From assembly GCF_047948215.1 (NCBI RefSeq), contig NC_134455.1:302516147-302580146 (forward strand): 64,000 nt of DNA, in the 5' to 3' direction. A program made the translations under genes and the position numbers. The DNA comes from Lycorma delicatula. Taxonomy: Eukaryota; Arthropoda; Insecta; Hemiptera; Fulgoridae. The notes under the pieces are model-generated. The model made no database searches and was not told the origin of the DNA. It saw only the letters and a program-made list of their open reading frames with translations. Positions 35,130-46,999 of this stretch are shown here, piece after piece. How positions within the stretch are numbered: the first letter of the stretch is position 1; each line of letters opens with the position of its first letter.

Positions 35130-35530
35130 AACCCCGTCGCGGCTTTCGTTTCCGGTCTTGGTCAGGGGATATTTAGCCGGTCATGGCACGATTCGCTCAC
35201 TCTTCCCGTCTAGCCAGAGCTCTGCTCTTTGGACCTGCTGTGTTCATTAAATTCATGTTTGTGAGAATAATAATGATAAATAAAAATTAAAGCCTGTTCA
35301 ATTTATAACAAAATATCAGCGTATTGTAATTTTTTTCACTGAAACAGTTTGATCAGTACAGGACTCGAAACTTTGAGTGACCTAAGAATGTGGGAGTAAA
35401 CAGTCGGCCTCCATCTTATAAGTTATAGTCGGTTAACCTTACTTCGTTCGGGTAAAAATATTTTTTGACCGGTTCTTAACGTTACCCGACAGACATTACT
35501 AGGAGATGACCGACCGTACTTCATTTTTCA
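35130..35530. other. GC- and CpG-enriched block, unassigned
   Basis: 35140-35220 holds about nine CpGs in 80 bases (CCCCGTCGCGGCTTTCGTTT is at its start), and the following 300 bases are also less AT-rich. No open frame or element match. It could be part of a repeat or a promoter-like region; nothing decides between them. Confidence 0.3.
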
Positions 35531-35539
35531 TTCTTTTGT

Positions 35540-38500
35540 TAAATCTTTTAATTACTTATCGAGATATCGAGAAGGTAAAAAAAATAATAAATCCCTTTGT
35601 TACTCCATTTTAACCCTTTAAACTCGGAATTTAAAAAGATATATTTTTTGGGTGTACTTACGTCGTAAGACAAACAAACATGTATACAATTTTCATCAGT
35701 TTATCTTTAGTAGTTCTTACTGAGCGTGATGAATTAGTCAGGACAAGTTGCTTTATGGTACAGATAAATAAATAAATAATCTTGGTAAATAGAGTTACAG
35801 AAATAAATAAACATTAATATGTATTTTTATTGTCTATTCTTTTTATTTATGTGTTATTGTAACTATGAGTAGCGATAAGAATATTGAATTATAACTTTAT
35901 CAAGAATGATAACTGTCATATTCGAAGTTTCTTTGTTAAAAATCTCAATAATTTATTATACGACATTTATTATTTTGTCTATAATCCATGCAATCTGCCG
36001 GAAAGAACACCTGCCTACTTTCTCTAGAATTATTTCTGTATCGTTTTCCCGAATCCTTAAATGATCATATTTTTCATATCTATTCATAATATGTATATTT
36101 ATACACGTGCTCGCGCATACACTCACAATCAGGTAGAAGAATATACTTATTCGTAAAAGTTTTTATTTAAGAGTATCTGTAAAAATAAAACAAGTATGTG
36201 TATTGAAAAATTGTCCTTCAATATTTCTGATCGTTTGAGATCGTATAGTGATTGTCAATTGGACTTTTAATAATAATAATCAGTTTATTGCTAAGTCATA
36301 AGTTATATAATTTATAAAATCCATTTAAAAATACTTAAATAAGTATAAATGTATAAGTATAAAAGAAGACAACGTAATACAGTATAATAAGCTGTACTTT
36401 TTACACAGTAAAATAAATTTAACAAGTCATAATATAAATTATAATAAGTGTTAAAATATTATACTCATTCACCCCAAAATAATAATAACAATAGATAGTA
36501 AACTAAGTAACGCAAAAGATTATGGTTTACCATCAAAAAAGAAAACTATCTTAGAAAGTAGAACATATAAGAAAGATAGATTAATATCCTTCTCTAATTC
36601 ACTAAAAATATATGCTGTGCAAAGCAGAATAAAAAACTAATTAAAAAATACGCACAAAATTTAACACACAGAAACGAAAAAAAAACAAAATTAAGAATTT
36701 TATTGAGAGCATCCATTCTAATATTACTCTTGGGTGAATTTCTGATGTTCTATCGACAAGTCATCTCCGATTACGTTTTTCCCTTTTTAAAACCTTGGTT
36801 ACCATTTTTTCATCCAACGGGAGTAAGAATGTCATCTCACTCTTGCAACATCTGTCACTATTATTCATCCACATACTATTCACCTGCTTTAAATCGCTAA
36901 CGGCACGTGGAAGTGATGTAGCATAGTTCGCGACTTAATCCTATCCATGATAAGGCAATGAAGTAATTTTGTGAAAGTAGAAATCATTTTCACATTATTA
37001 AAATTTTAATATAAATCCTGTCATTCGCATCGCTATTTATTTACTTTTAGCTTCTAATAATTACAATTTTCAGACCGCTCATATCTTGAATTTACAAAAT
37101 AAATTTTTATAGTGACATTTATGTTATTTTATATTTTACTTATTATGTTCTCAATATTATTCTTAATTTTCTACATTATTCCTGAAATGTAAACCGTAAA
37201 GTAAATACTATTAAAAATTGAAAACTTATAAAGGGATGTATTTTTTTCAGCTAGTAATTATTACACTCCATTGTATTTATTTTTGCAGTTTTCAATAACA
37301 TATTGAATAAACTTTGATTAAAGAAGTTAAAATGTTCAATATTTGTTTGGTAGTTCATTAAGTAGGATTGTTGTCGTATATTCTGAAGGCGACAGATTCA
37401 GTTTTCGGCAAGGATTTAAATTTTATATGACTAGATAAAGCGGTTTATCTCTGAAAATAATTTTATATTAAAAAACATACTTAAAAAATGTCTATTCTAC
37501 AGTTATCCATGATGAAAAAAAACGCATAAATTTTAAATATTAATGTACCTGAATTGTCACTCATATTAATTAATTTAATTAAAATAATTAAATAATTAAT
37601 GGATGTTTTGAAAAAGTAGATAATTAGATTTATTTATCTACCTGAAAAGGATTTAAAAACAACTTACTTTCTAATCTTTTGAGGTACTACTGCGTCAAAA
37701 ATTCCTCTGGAAGTTTATGAAAGCTGGAAAAAGCAAACTGGAAAGCATTTCTATCTTTTAAAAGTAAAATATAGAAATGCTCTCTGAGAAAATAAGGGCA
37801 AGTAATTAGATAGTGATTCTTTTAAAATTCTATAAAGCTTTAATCCTTTCTGAGTTGAAGCAGTTTATCTAATGCATTGTTTTACAACAGAAAGGAGCAC
37901 ATTCATTTGTTTCTTTATATTAACCGTCTGAATTTTATATTTATGACTGTGATGTATTAAAAAATCTGAGATAACAGAGACACTAATAAAAACTGCTTCC
38001 TCTTAGAGTAATGATTCTACGTAATAAATTTTACATTATACTCAGATTTACGGATCGCAAATGTCAACGACGAAATTTACCTCATCTATCGGTTTCAAGA
38101 AAATCTAAAAGGTGACTCCAACCTACTAATATTCTATCTAGACTTACCAAACTACCAACCATTTTTCTACGAAGCAGCTGACTGAATTAACATTGGAGTT
38201 GTTTTATGATATGGACGCGCCATAACATAAAGCACGTCTAGTTAAATATATGTTAATTTATTTAAATTATCTAAGGGTTCTTCTCAAACCCTTTTTAAAG
38301 TCATTTTTATTTGAAAATTATTAAACGCATTGTATTTTATTTTAATATTTGTGAATAAATACCAATAAAAGATAACAAAGTTTTAACAACAAATAATGTG
38401 TAAAGTTTAAAATAAGGAAATGATTAAAAAAAGATAAATCTGCATAAACGCCAAAATAAAAATTCCTCAGTCTTTATTGTTGATATTAAAATATCAGCAT

Positions 38501-38550
38501 AATTTTAGCAAATGAGTAACTTATATTATTTTACTTTTTTTAACTATTGA
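35540..38550. other. AT-rich DNA, no gene supported
   Basis: A TAA trinucleotide tract with CAGTTTATT at about 36265-36285 resembles the LINE tail at 38557, so about 36265-36480 may be a 3'-end scrap of the same LINE on the minus strand. The plus frame at 36703-36900 has no recognisable domain. Confidence 0.45.
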
Positions 38551-38554
38551 TCAA

Positions 38555-39490
38555 AAATAATAATAATAATCTTTATTCCACAAAATAAACAGATTGCATA
38601 AAATTATTTACAGTTATAAATTCTTAATACCTAAGCATAGTAGGCATACAACCAAACAATATAAAACAGTAAAAGTAAACAATTATTACATAATCTACTG
38701 GATCTAGGTACCTCCTAGAGTAATAACTTCATTGGAGGTTACTATACATTATTTTTCAATTAGAAAAATAATAAACTAACCATTTATTGAATAATGGTCA
38801 AGTGCGGATTTCCAAGTGGATTTAAAACGTAATTACACGATACAAGTCTTGCAGTACTAAAATTTCAACTAGTGACAAGATTATACATACATATATACAG
38901 ATTAAATAAATCAGAACCGTAAATACAATACAAGAATACAGTGATAAAATTAAAAATGAAATTAATCCTAGATAAAAATTGAAAGAAAAATAATGATAAC
39001 AAAAATAAAAATATGAAAACTTTATAGTCATCGATTCCACCCACAATCACAGGCCAATCAACTAAAAAATTCTCTACATCTTCAATTGATAACAACCAAT
39101 CATAAATTGATAGTGAAAACCTTTTAGAGTCTTCTATTGATTTAAATTCCCTCGGTAAGTGATTAAATATTTTTGTATTTAAGTATGAATAAAAAGTTTA
39201 AATAATTCAATTCTTGGTCTAGGAGGAACTTCTCTATTCGCTTGCCGCAAAGGCCTCATAACCAAAGTAACAAGGTTCCTATCCTGTTTACAGCCTTCAT
39301 AATACGTCATTAGTATTCTATAGAAATACATATGACGCAGTGGCAAGATCTTAATTCTCTGAATAGTGGTAAGGATTCATGTCGTCTACTTTTACCCAAT
39401 GTTATATGTACTACATGCTTCTGAGCAATATAAATAGATCTAAAAATGGAATGGTTTAAAGCTTCTCTCACGTGCTAATAAAATACAGCT
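38555..39490 (-). pseudogene. 5'-truncated LINE: RT C-terminus, 3'UTR and trinucleotide tail
   Basis: The minus strand gives IYIAQKHVVHITLGKSRRHE, LPLFREL, then ILPLRHMYFY, VMRPLRQANREVPPRPRIEL and, after a frame change, SIYDWLLSIEDVENFL, followed by a hydrophobic, Phe-rich tail. These match the last part of CR1/jockey-superfamily ORF2 proteins: a Q-K-x-x-V-R-x-I-like block, then P-L-F-R-E-L, then a charged region. The element ends with an ATT trinucleotide tail at about 38557-38572 just after GTGGAATAAAG, consistent with LINEs that use short tandem tails. Frameshifts make it inactive. Confidence 0.65.
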
Positions 39491-39494
39491 AAAT

Positions 39495-40540
39495 TCAGTA
39501 AAACTTTCTGTTATTCTACGCTCTGACCTATTAAAAATATTAAAACTTTTATTGTCATTGGAAAATAAATTAGTTGATGCCCATTAAAAAATTAATTCCT
39601 CCAATTTTTTTTTGTTTTAAATTTAAAAAAAATCGTATTAACAAAATATTGGTGATTATAGTTTTGTACAGAAATTAATTTTTTTTTAAATATTCACTCG
39701 TAAAAATTTATGTAGTTCGTAAAGTAATGAAATCATTTTGCAATACATTTTACGTAGAATTTAATACGAACTATTTTGATAATTGTTATGAATCGTAAGC
39801 TTTTTAGCTTAAATTATCAAATACTTGTGCACAACTTTATTAAACAATAGAATAGAAAGAAATTCAGTTTAATAATCAGAAAAAGAATTTCTATACCTAA
39901 AATGTTAAGCTAGAAAGTGATGTCACATACTAAAACTAAAATGCATTTGACATCTCGTACTCTGAAGATAAAACACAATACATTTATTTCTAACTTAATG
40001 GTATTTGAAAAATATACCGCAGTATTTTTTATCTTTACATTATCATCGTGCACGCAACTAAAAATACGCGAGTTGGATGTTGTATCCATTTTCTTTTATA
40101 CATAATTTATTTCATGTGAATTTTTGAGAGTAAAATTAATTATACAATTACAATTATTGCAAAAAAAGTAAGTGAAATTTTAAGAGGGATGAAATATATA
40201 TTTTCTAGTACAAATATAAAACAGTCCTAATTATCAGATAAATTTATATTATATATACATTTTCTTTAAACTCCTTTGTAATTCCATCAGATAGATTTTT
40301 TCCGATTATTTATAGCATGCGTACGTACTTTTTTTTTAAATATTACACTGTAGAACTAAAAATCATTATTTTTTGTCTCAGGAAGAAAAATATGTGATTC
40401 TGATAATATTTTTTCTCCTGAATTCAAATACGATATCGGTTTTCCCCATCACCCAATGTTTCCAAGAGACAGGCATTTATAATTTCAAACATTTTAATAC
40501 TTTCATCATTCTTAACTACACAATATTCAAACATTTGACT
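39495..40540. other. AT-rich DNA, no gene seen
   Basis: No supported gene or element. Confidence 0.5.
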
Positions 40541-40543
40541 CGC

Positions 40544-42235
40544 CTAGAAAGTAAGAAATGACGATTTTATGCTATATTTCGCCCGTAGAGCATCCCTGTT
40601 GATGGTCCAACAATAATTGGCCAGCATATTAGGATTAAATTTGCCTTGATACCTCTTTTCCATAGCTGAAATCTTCAGATGAAAGTATTCCCCGTGCTCA
40701 TTGCTCACTGCATCAAGATTTTCCGGGATGAAATCTAGGTGCAAGTGCAGGAATTGTAATCTTATGGATATATTGCAACCCAAATTTTTATAAGATGTTA
40801 TAAGATCGTTGACAATATCACGGTAATTTTCCGCCTTTCGATTTCCCAAAAAATTCTGAGTAATATTTTTTAATGCATGCCAAGCTGATTTCTCCTAGTT
40901 CATGGATTCAATAGTTCCTCAAACTTTGCCTATTTGTGGACCCGCAAATATTCCTTCTTTAACTTCTGCATCACTAGTTTTAGGAAACTTCTGTTTTAAG
41001 TACGTGAAACCAGGAGTATTGCCCATGGCCTTGACGAAATTCTCATTAATCCTAGTTTGATACGTAATGAAGGTAGATACACATTTTTAGGATTATACAA
41101 TAGGTCATGTTTCATATTTTTCTGTTCAGGACTAAGGGATTCGCGTTTAGGCCATTCTTTTCTAATGAAATGGTTTTTTCTGTTCCTACTATCCCATTCA
41201 CACAAAAACAAAAGCAGTACTTTGTGTAATCAAGCTGCATACCAAAAATAAGTGCAGTTGCCTTCAAATCACCACAAATATTCCATTTACACACTGCATA
41301 TTGAAGCTTTTCCAATATAAATTTAAAGTTTTCAAACGTTTCTTTCATACTAGCAAGATGAGCTACAGGTACTGAAAGGAATTTATTGCCATTATGCAGA
41401 AGCAAGCTTTTAAACTAACTAACAAGAGGAATCAATGAACAAGCGCCATTCTGTTGGGTTATGTTCATTACAATGTGTCTCCAAAAGAGAAGAAACGTCA
41501 TTACAAAACACTAAGCCATTTTTTTTTTTTAAAAGTAGTCTTTAAATTCAGAATGACGACTTTGATAAGTACACATCTTTGTATTATTTTGAAGAAGATT
41601 CCATCCTTTTAGCCGAGAAGCAAGCATTTCAGACTGTTTTGTGGATAACTTTAAATCTCGTATGAGATCGTTAAGATTTTCTTGAGTCAGTAAATGAGGC
41701 TCAGATGAACTGCTTTGTTCAAAAGTTGTTTCACCAGAATTTTTTTTTCTTCGTTACTTCTATCAGACTCTCAGCTCTCTTCATCTAATGTCATATGTTC
41801 TGGATAGCAGAAGGAGGCTTTGGTATGGGCAATTCTTCGCAGTGTGAAACTGGTCTCATTGCAGAGTACAAGTTAAGGTACACCTCTGTATGTTTTTATT
41901 TTGAAAAAATCAATTAAAGGGACTACTATAATCCCTTTAATGTTTGTTAAGCAGAAATAACAGCCAGAAGAGTGATCTTTGAGTTCCTTCCAAATCATAG
42001 GGATAGCAAATGGCATGTGGCGTGTGCGATTTTTCCACGCAGTGAAACGCCTAGAACACTATAAACAACAGATATGTGGGGCCCAGGCCCTTGTTTGGTT
42101 TCCAACTTTACACTCAAAATAAAGTTCACAACACTTTTTTACTAATGGAATAAGGTTTCGCGTTTGGAACTTAAGCGTTACTTCATCACATACATAACAA
42201 AAATTATTAGGATGATTTAAACAAACTCTAGACAT
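40544..42235 (-). pseudogene. Broken copy of a highly repeated uncharacterised arthropod gene
   Basis: The minus strand starts with ATG at 42235 and encodes a Cys-rich N-terminus, MSRVCLNHPNNFCYVCDEV, then LIPLVKKCCELYFECKVG, WAPHICC, and MPFAIPMIWKELKDHSSGCY with FCLTNIKGI. The middle decays. From 41405 come LLHNGNKFLSVPVAHLASMK, then CGDLKATALIFGMQLDYTKY, FLCEWDSRNRKNHFIRKEWP, LPSLRIKLGLM and, from 40849, NFLGNRKAENYRDIV, LHLHLDFIPENLDAVSNEHG, then MEKRYQGKFNPNMLANYCW and the end near 40544. I recognise the layout from a protein present in many copies in insect and other arthropod genomes, annotated only as uncharacterised. The Cys pairs near the N-terminus suggest a zinc-binding module. 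At least three frameshifts or stops are visible. Its copy number suggests it is, or travels with, a mobile element. Confidence 0.75.
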
Positions 42236-42239
42236 TTTG

Positions 42240-43750
42240 TAACTAACAACTAATTAAAAGAAATAAAATTGTAAATGTGTAATAAACAATAATTCAGACA
42301 CACAAAGCACTCACAATGATGTTTACTGGTTCACTACTATCTCACAACTGACATCGTTCTGATGAATGTGTGCTACACTAGATCACGTTTTAACATGTCT
42401 ATTTCCAAATACATATTTGAAAACAGGATAAAAACTGCATTAAGGACACCTATTGGTACTCGTGGGACAAAAATCATGTTGACCACACTGTTATTAATCT
42501 TAAAATTCACAACCCTATTCTGTTACATCTTTGCAATGTCCTTTGTAAGTAAAGACATTATAATATGTTTTACTTGTCCAAAGTAGATCCCTTACACCAT
42601 GGCCATATTTATTATATTTTATCCAGCTAAACCTTTGTGTTCTTGGTACCTTTTTAGTTCATTTATCATTTTTGAAAAACTTATCTTTGCATCTTTTACT
42701 GTTCTACATTGTTTTATTTAATCCTTTATAAGCATTTTTTCATAATAATATTACTTTCTTAAAATAGTTTTTTTTTTTAAATTTATTTATTATTTTCATA
42801 CACAATTACAAACAATAAGACAAACGCATATTTTATTTTTAATAATAAAGAAAAAAATTCAATAGAAAAATTTCTGCAATATAACATAAAATGTATAACT
42901 TGTATGAAAATTTAGGTAGATAAATCCGTTTCGAGGGTTACCATCACAATTATAAAGTGAAATAGAAATTCTGAGATAACAGAACAATCTAAAAATATTG
43001 AAATCCTAAAATAGTAATTTACTTTAAAATTTCTTCAGAAATTAAATTAGCATAAGAACTTTTCAATTTTACCGAATTCTAGTAGATGTACAAATAACAA
43101 AGCATTATATTCTCTAAAGTTTGTTGATTCCTTTGTACTGTTAGGTAACAAATTGTACATATTCGTAGCTACAAATAAATAAAAATGTTTATACACTTCA
43201 ACTTCGGCTAAGATAACAAATTTATTGTTTCTACATAAATTACTCTTGACATATGTGTGTATTACTGTATACATATTACATCTTTTATAAAAAAAGGACT
43301 CTAAAAACATACAAATTTCTTAAAGGTAATATACTATGGGCAATATGTTATAAAGCAATATGTTTTTTTTTTTAAGTGTAAAAGATTCACTAAATATATT
43401 TTTATTTGAAATTATTCTAATTTCATATTTTTGTGCTACCAAAATACTAAAAATATATTTTTTTAAATTTTAAAATAAGCTATTATTTTAAAATTACATG
43501 CTGAAAAACTTTTTATTCATTTCCTAAGAACAATATGTTATCTGCAAATATTATATAGTTTAATTTCTTCTCTCCAACCTGGAGGAATTCTTTACTTCAT
43601 CATTTTCAAGAGAATCTTTTGTCATATTTTCAACATACATATAATCGCTTAGCAGACGAAATCTACATGTTAAAAAAAATTACACGTTAAAATACATGTT
43701 AAAAATAAAATTTACAGGAGAAGCAAAAAACACTAAATAATATTTTTATT
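42240..43750. other. AT-rich DNA, no gene seen
   Basis: The first 130 bases may be the upstream region of the repeated gene at 40544-42235. No inverted repeat ends recognised. The short frames at 42362 and 43047 have no domains. Confidence 0.45.
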
Positions 43751-43755
43751 TTTTT

Positions 43756-43910
43756 AGCCTCCGGGTCCACTGTTAGATATTTGCTTCAGAGGATGAGATG
43801 AATTGGAAAATTTTGTAGCGTCTAAAAAATGCCATATCTGATCGGAATTCGAACCCAGGATCTCCAGATAAAAGGCCGAGACGCTACCACTCTAACCACG
43901 GAGACCGAAC
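43756..43910 (-). mobile_element. tRNA-derived SINE (minus)
   Basis: On the minus strand the head is tRNA-like. A-box-like TGGTTAGAGTGG (43899-43888) is followed about 35 bases later by a good B box, GGTTCGAATTCC (43855-43844). The tail holds CATCCTCTGAAG and CGGAGGCTAAA, both also present at the end of the SINE at 57734-58028. The two are therefore members of one Pol III-transcribed SINE family with a conserved 3' segment. SINEs are non-coding and depend on a LINE for mobility. This copy is about 155 bp; no clear target duplication is seen. Confidence 0.75.
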
Positions 43911-43914
43911 AATA

Positions 43915-45125
43915 AATTTACTGCAGTATTCGGCAGATATTTATAATTATGGTTTTTTAAGGTATAGAATCTCAAAGAAGATTTTGCTCAATACTGATTG
44001 TCAAGTAGAGGTTGCTGAATACCTTACTAATATACCATAATTAGTATTTGAATACAAAATCTATTTTAAATTTATTTAAATTAGAATATAGACATAAAAA
44101 AAATATTAAACAAATATTGAAAAAAAGTAAAATTAAGAAAAAAATCATTATTTAAAATAATAAAATAAAAGCATTATTAAAAAAAAAGAATGCCGTTTTA
44201 CATTAATCAGACAATATTAAAATTAATAAGTGTTATTTCGTACGTCTTTTTTCTTCTCATTAAATTCACAACTAAAGTTGTGATGTTTTTCTTACCTAGG
44301 AGAGCCCTTGTACTTAGATTCACTGATAGCTGATGGACTCAAGTATAACTTTTTAACAATTTCTTGCGTCGTAAGGTTAGATCATCTTTGAGGAAGAATA
44401 TTCCTCTCACCTTTGAAATTAGCCTTGTAATATATTCATCATCTGTAATGTACAGATAAAACGTTCGCACGTGTTATGTACAGTTAAGTCACCACCTGAT
44501 TTTCTTCCCGGTCTGATCGATATAAAGTTAGATTTTTGTCCATCTTCTCGATTAACTACATTTACAGGGTAGGGATATTTTCTTCTTGTCTACGCATTTA
44601 AACGGTGAAATCATTTGGTGCAGTGATTAGCAGCTTAAAAAAGTGTCTTAAAATACTACAGATACTGTCTAATTCCAATTACTGTCTAATTATTGCGTAT
44701 CTTTTCTTATCAAAAACAATTGTTCAATTGTAATTGAATAACTTATAGAAGTATCACTTAAGATATTTTCCTGTTTCATAGGTGGTATCAAAAAATACAA
44801 ATTTATATCATTGTCATTAAGTTTATATATTGTAAGGTTGTGAGCTTTCAATTTTTGTTTACAATTCATCAACGATGTCATAGTTTCAGAGTAGGTCATA
44901 ACATTTGCAGATCCAGTGCTGAACTAATACCTCAGAAGAACTCTTGACAACTTCTTTGATCTTAGTTCTCTGCTATAGCAGTAACTTTCACTATTTCTTG
45001 CCAAACCAGTCATTCTTGCAATGGTTATTATATTTTCTTACCAACAAACTCGATTTTAATTCCACAACAAGTACCAAATTAATTGGTGGTTAGAATAGCT
45101 ATTTTCCTTTTTTTAAAAACTAATT
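43915..45125. other. Mostly AT-rich; coding-like scrap at 44270-44600
   Basis: On the minus strand 44270-44600 contains NREDGQKSNFISIRPGRKSG and, in another frame, LTTQEIVKKLYLSPSAISES. Together they look like a decayed coding sequence, but I recognise no family. The rest holds nothing I can support. Confidence 0.35.
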
Positions 45126-45127
45126 TT

Positions 45128-45720
45128 TTTTTAATTTTTCTTTAGGACTTTAATTAAGGAACAGAATTAGAGTATTTTTATGGTTTCATTCTGGAAAAGT
45201 AAACAATATTGAACCCAGAACCGTATCCCCAGTAGATTTTGAAAAATCTAGGGTGAAATTTGGGTAAAAACACCTGTTTTTATGTTTGACGTACAATAAC
45301 TTTGTTAAATAGATAATAAACACATAAACCTTTTAATTCTTCGTAGTTTTATTCAAATTATCTTACACCATTTTGTTCAGAATAAAATTCACTACAATTT
45401 TTATTTAAAAGTTTCGTGTGTTTATTACCCATTTAAAGAAGTTATTTTACGGTAAACATAAAAAATAGGTTTTTTTACTCCAAAGTTTTGGTTTTTACAC
45501 CAAATCTCTCAAAAACTACTGCAGATACAGTTCTGCGACCTATTTTCAAAAACCATAAGAAATTAATAATTCTGCTCCTTAATTAAATTCCTAAAAATAT
45601 TAGTACGATCTCATTTCACCAGAGTAGCTGAAATCTGAGCGAAACATTTCACTAGCCGTAACTCGTAAACAATGTATTTTAGGACATATGTGTATGAGAA
45701 CTTTTTCCATTATTTTCACT
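45128..45720. mobile_element. Fold-back element of the long-TIR family
   Basis: Two arms of about 190-210 bases (about 45128-45330 and 45400-45610) are inverted copies. Examples are TTAATTAAGGAACAGAATTA against AATTCTGCTCCTTAATTAA, and AATAAACACATAAACCTTTTAA against TTAAAAGTTTCGTGTGTTTATT. The sequence right of the second arm (45611-45720) matches the outer arm of the DD41D transposon near 11400-11520, including TTCACTAGCCGTAA versus TTCGCTAGCCGTAA. It carries no coding sequence and is cut on the right by the mariner at 45725. Confidence 0.65.
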
Positions 45721-45724
45721 AGTA

Positions 45725-46996
45725 CGAGGTTCAACTGATAAATTTTGCACACTAGCGTGCTACACGGAGACAAAACGTACTATTGAGTTGGGTGTGGCAG
45801 CACATGATAGCTAAAATCCCTCTCTACAAACCTGTGATAATGCATTAAAAAACCGTTTACCGGTTTGTTTTCAGTAGCAGTTAAAATGGAGTCTAGTTCG
45901 GTCAATATGTCAACACAGTTAAAACAGCGCCGAATGATCGAATTTTTAACAGCGGAAAATGTGAATCCTACGAATATTTTTCATAATTTAAAAGCAGTTT
46001 ACGGTAGTGAAACTGCTGACAGGAGTACTGTGAATAGGTGGGCGTTGAAATTTTGCGAATGTAAAGCTGGTAAAGCGACATGCGAGGACACACCTCGCAG
46101 CGGACGACTAGTTTCTGTGACTGACGAGAAACATCGAAAGGAGGTGGACGATTTGCTTCAAACCCAGCAACGCATCGCATCGCTATTCAGTTAGACATAT
46201 CTAAGAGTAGGCCATATTATCGAGTAACTGGGTTACCGTAAAATCTGTGCACGATGGGTACCGCGCAAACTGACGGACGAACACAAGCAGCGTCGTGTTT
46301 AATATTGCGAAGAACTTTTACAGCGCTATAATGCAGAAGGAAGGACTTCCTTTTCAATATTGTGACCGTGGATGAGAGTTGGATACTTCATTACGACCCG
46401 GAAGAAAAAGGGCAAAGCATTGAATTACGAATCGCCAGAAAATCCAAAAAACTAAAAACTCAAGCCTCGGCGAAGAAACTCCTTTTAACGGTATTTTGAG
46501 ACGCCAAACACGTTTAAGTGACTGAGTATCTGGAATATGGGATGACTGTAAACTCCAAACGGTACACTGAGACGTTAAGACATCTCAGACGACGAGTATG
46601 TCACGTTTGAATGACCACCATGCCCATCATCTTGCAACATGACAATGCGCGGCCTCACACATAGCACGCCACTACAGAGGCTTTCCGCAAGCTGAATTTT
46701 TATTCTATCCCGCATCCGCCATACTCGCCGGATTTGGCTTCGTGCGATTTCTACTTCTTTCCTCATCTCAATAAGGATCTCAAAGGTAATCATTACACCA
46801 CCGACAATAAGGTGAAGGAAGCTGTGGCCACTTGGATCCGAGAAAGACAGCCAAGATTTTTCAGTGACGGAATGCAAAAACTTGTCACGAGTCGGGAAAA
46901 GTTTATCAGTGTAAACGAGTATTATATCGAAAAATAAATACTGAATCTTGTACCTAAGGTTTGCATATATGTGGAAAATTTATCAGCTGAGCCCCT
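45725..46996 (+). mobile_element. mariner transposon, 1.27 kb
   Basis: Terminal inverted repeats are visible. The left end begins CGAGGTTCAACTGATAAATT and the right end, reversed, begins AGGGGCTCAGCTGATAAATT. Each end is flanked by TA (45723-45724 and 46997-46998), the duplication made by mariner. Total length is 1,272 bp, normal for the family. It contains a broken transposase on the plus strand and lies directly against the right edge of the fold-back element at 45128-45720. Confidence 0.85.
45886..46937 (+). pseudogene. mariner transposase (SETMAR-related), DD34D, broken
   Basis: The start at 45886 gives MESSSVNMSTQLKQRRMIEF and an N-terminal helix-turn-helix pair, including AVYGSETADRSTVNRWALKF and the linker TPRSGRLVSVTDEKHRKEVD. 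The frame stops at 46192. The catalytic part lies in another frame: VTVDESWILHYDPE (Asp codon 46371-46373), ILQHDNARPHT (Asp at 46641-46643) and SPDLASCDFYFFPHL (Asp at 46746-46748). The last two Asp codons are 105 bases apart, leaving 34 residues between them, so the triad is DD34D and complete. The end VTSREKFISVNEYYIEK is also typical. At least one frameshift and internal stops make it inactive. Related to the transposase fused in primate SETMAR. Confidence 0.85.
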
Positions 46997-46999
46997 TAG

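Noticed and set aside
43844..43910. Possible genuine tRNA gene on the minus strand
   Set aside because: A and B boxes are present but no acceptor stem closes, and the sequence runs into a SINE tail shared with 57734-58028.
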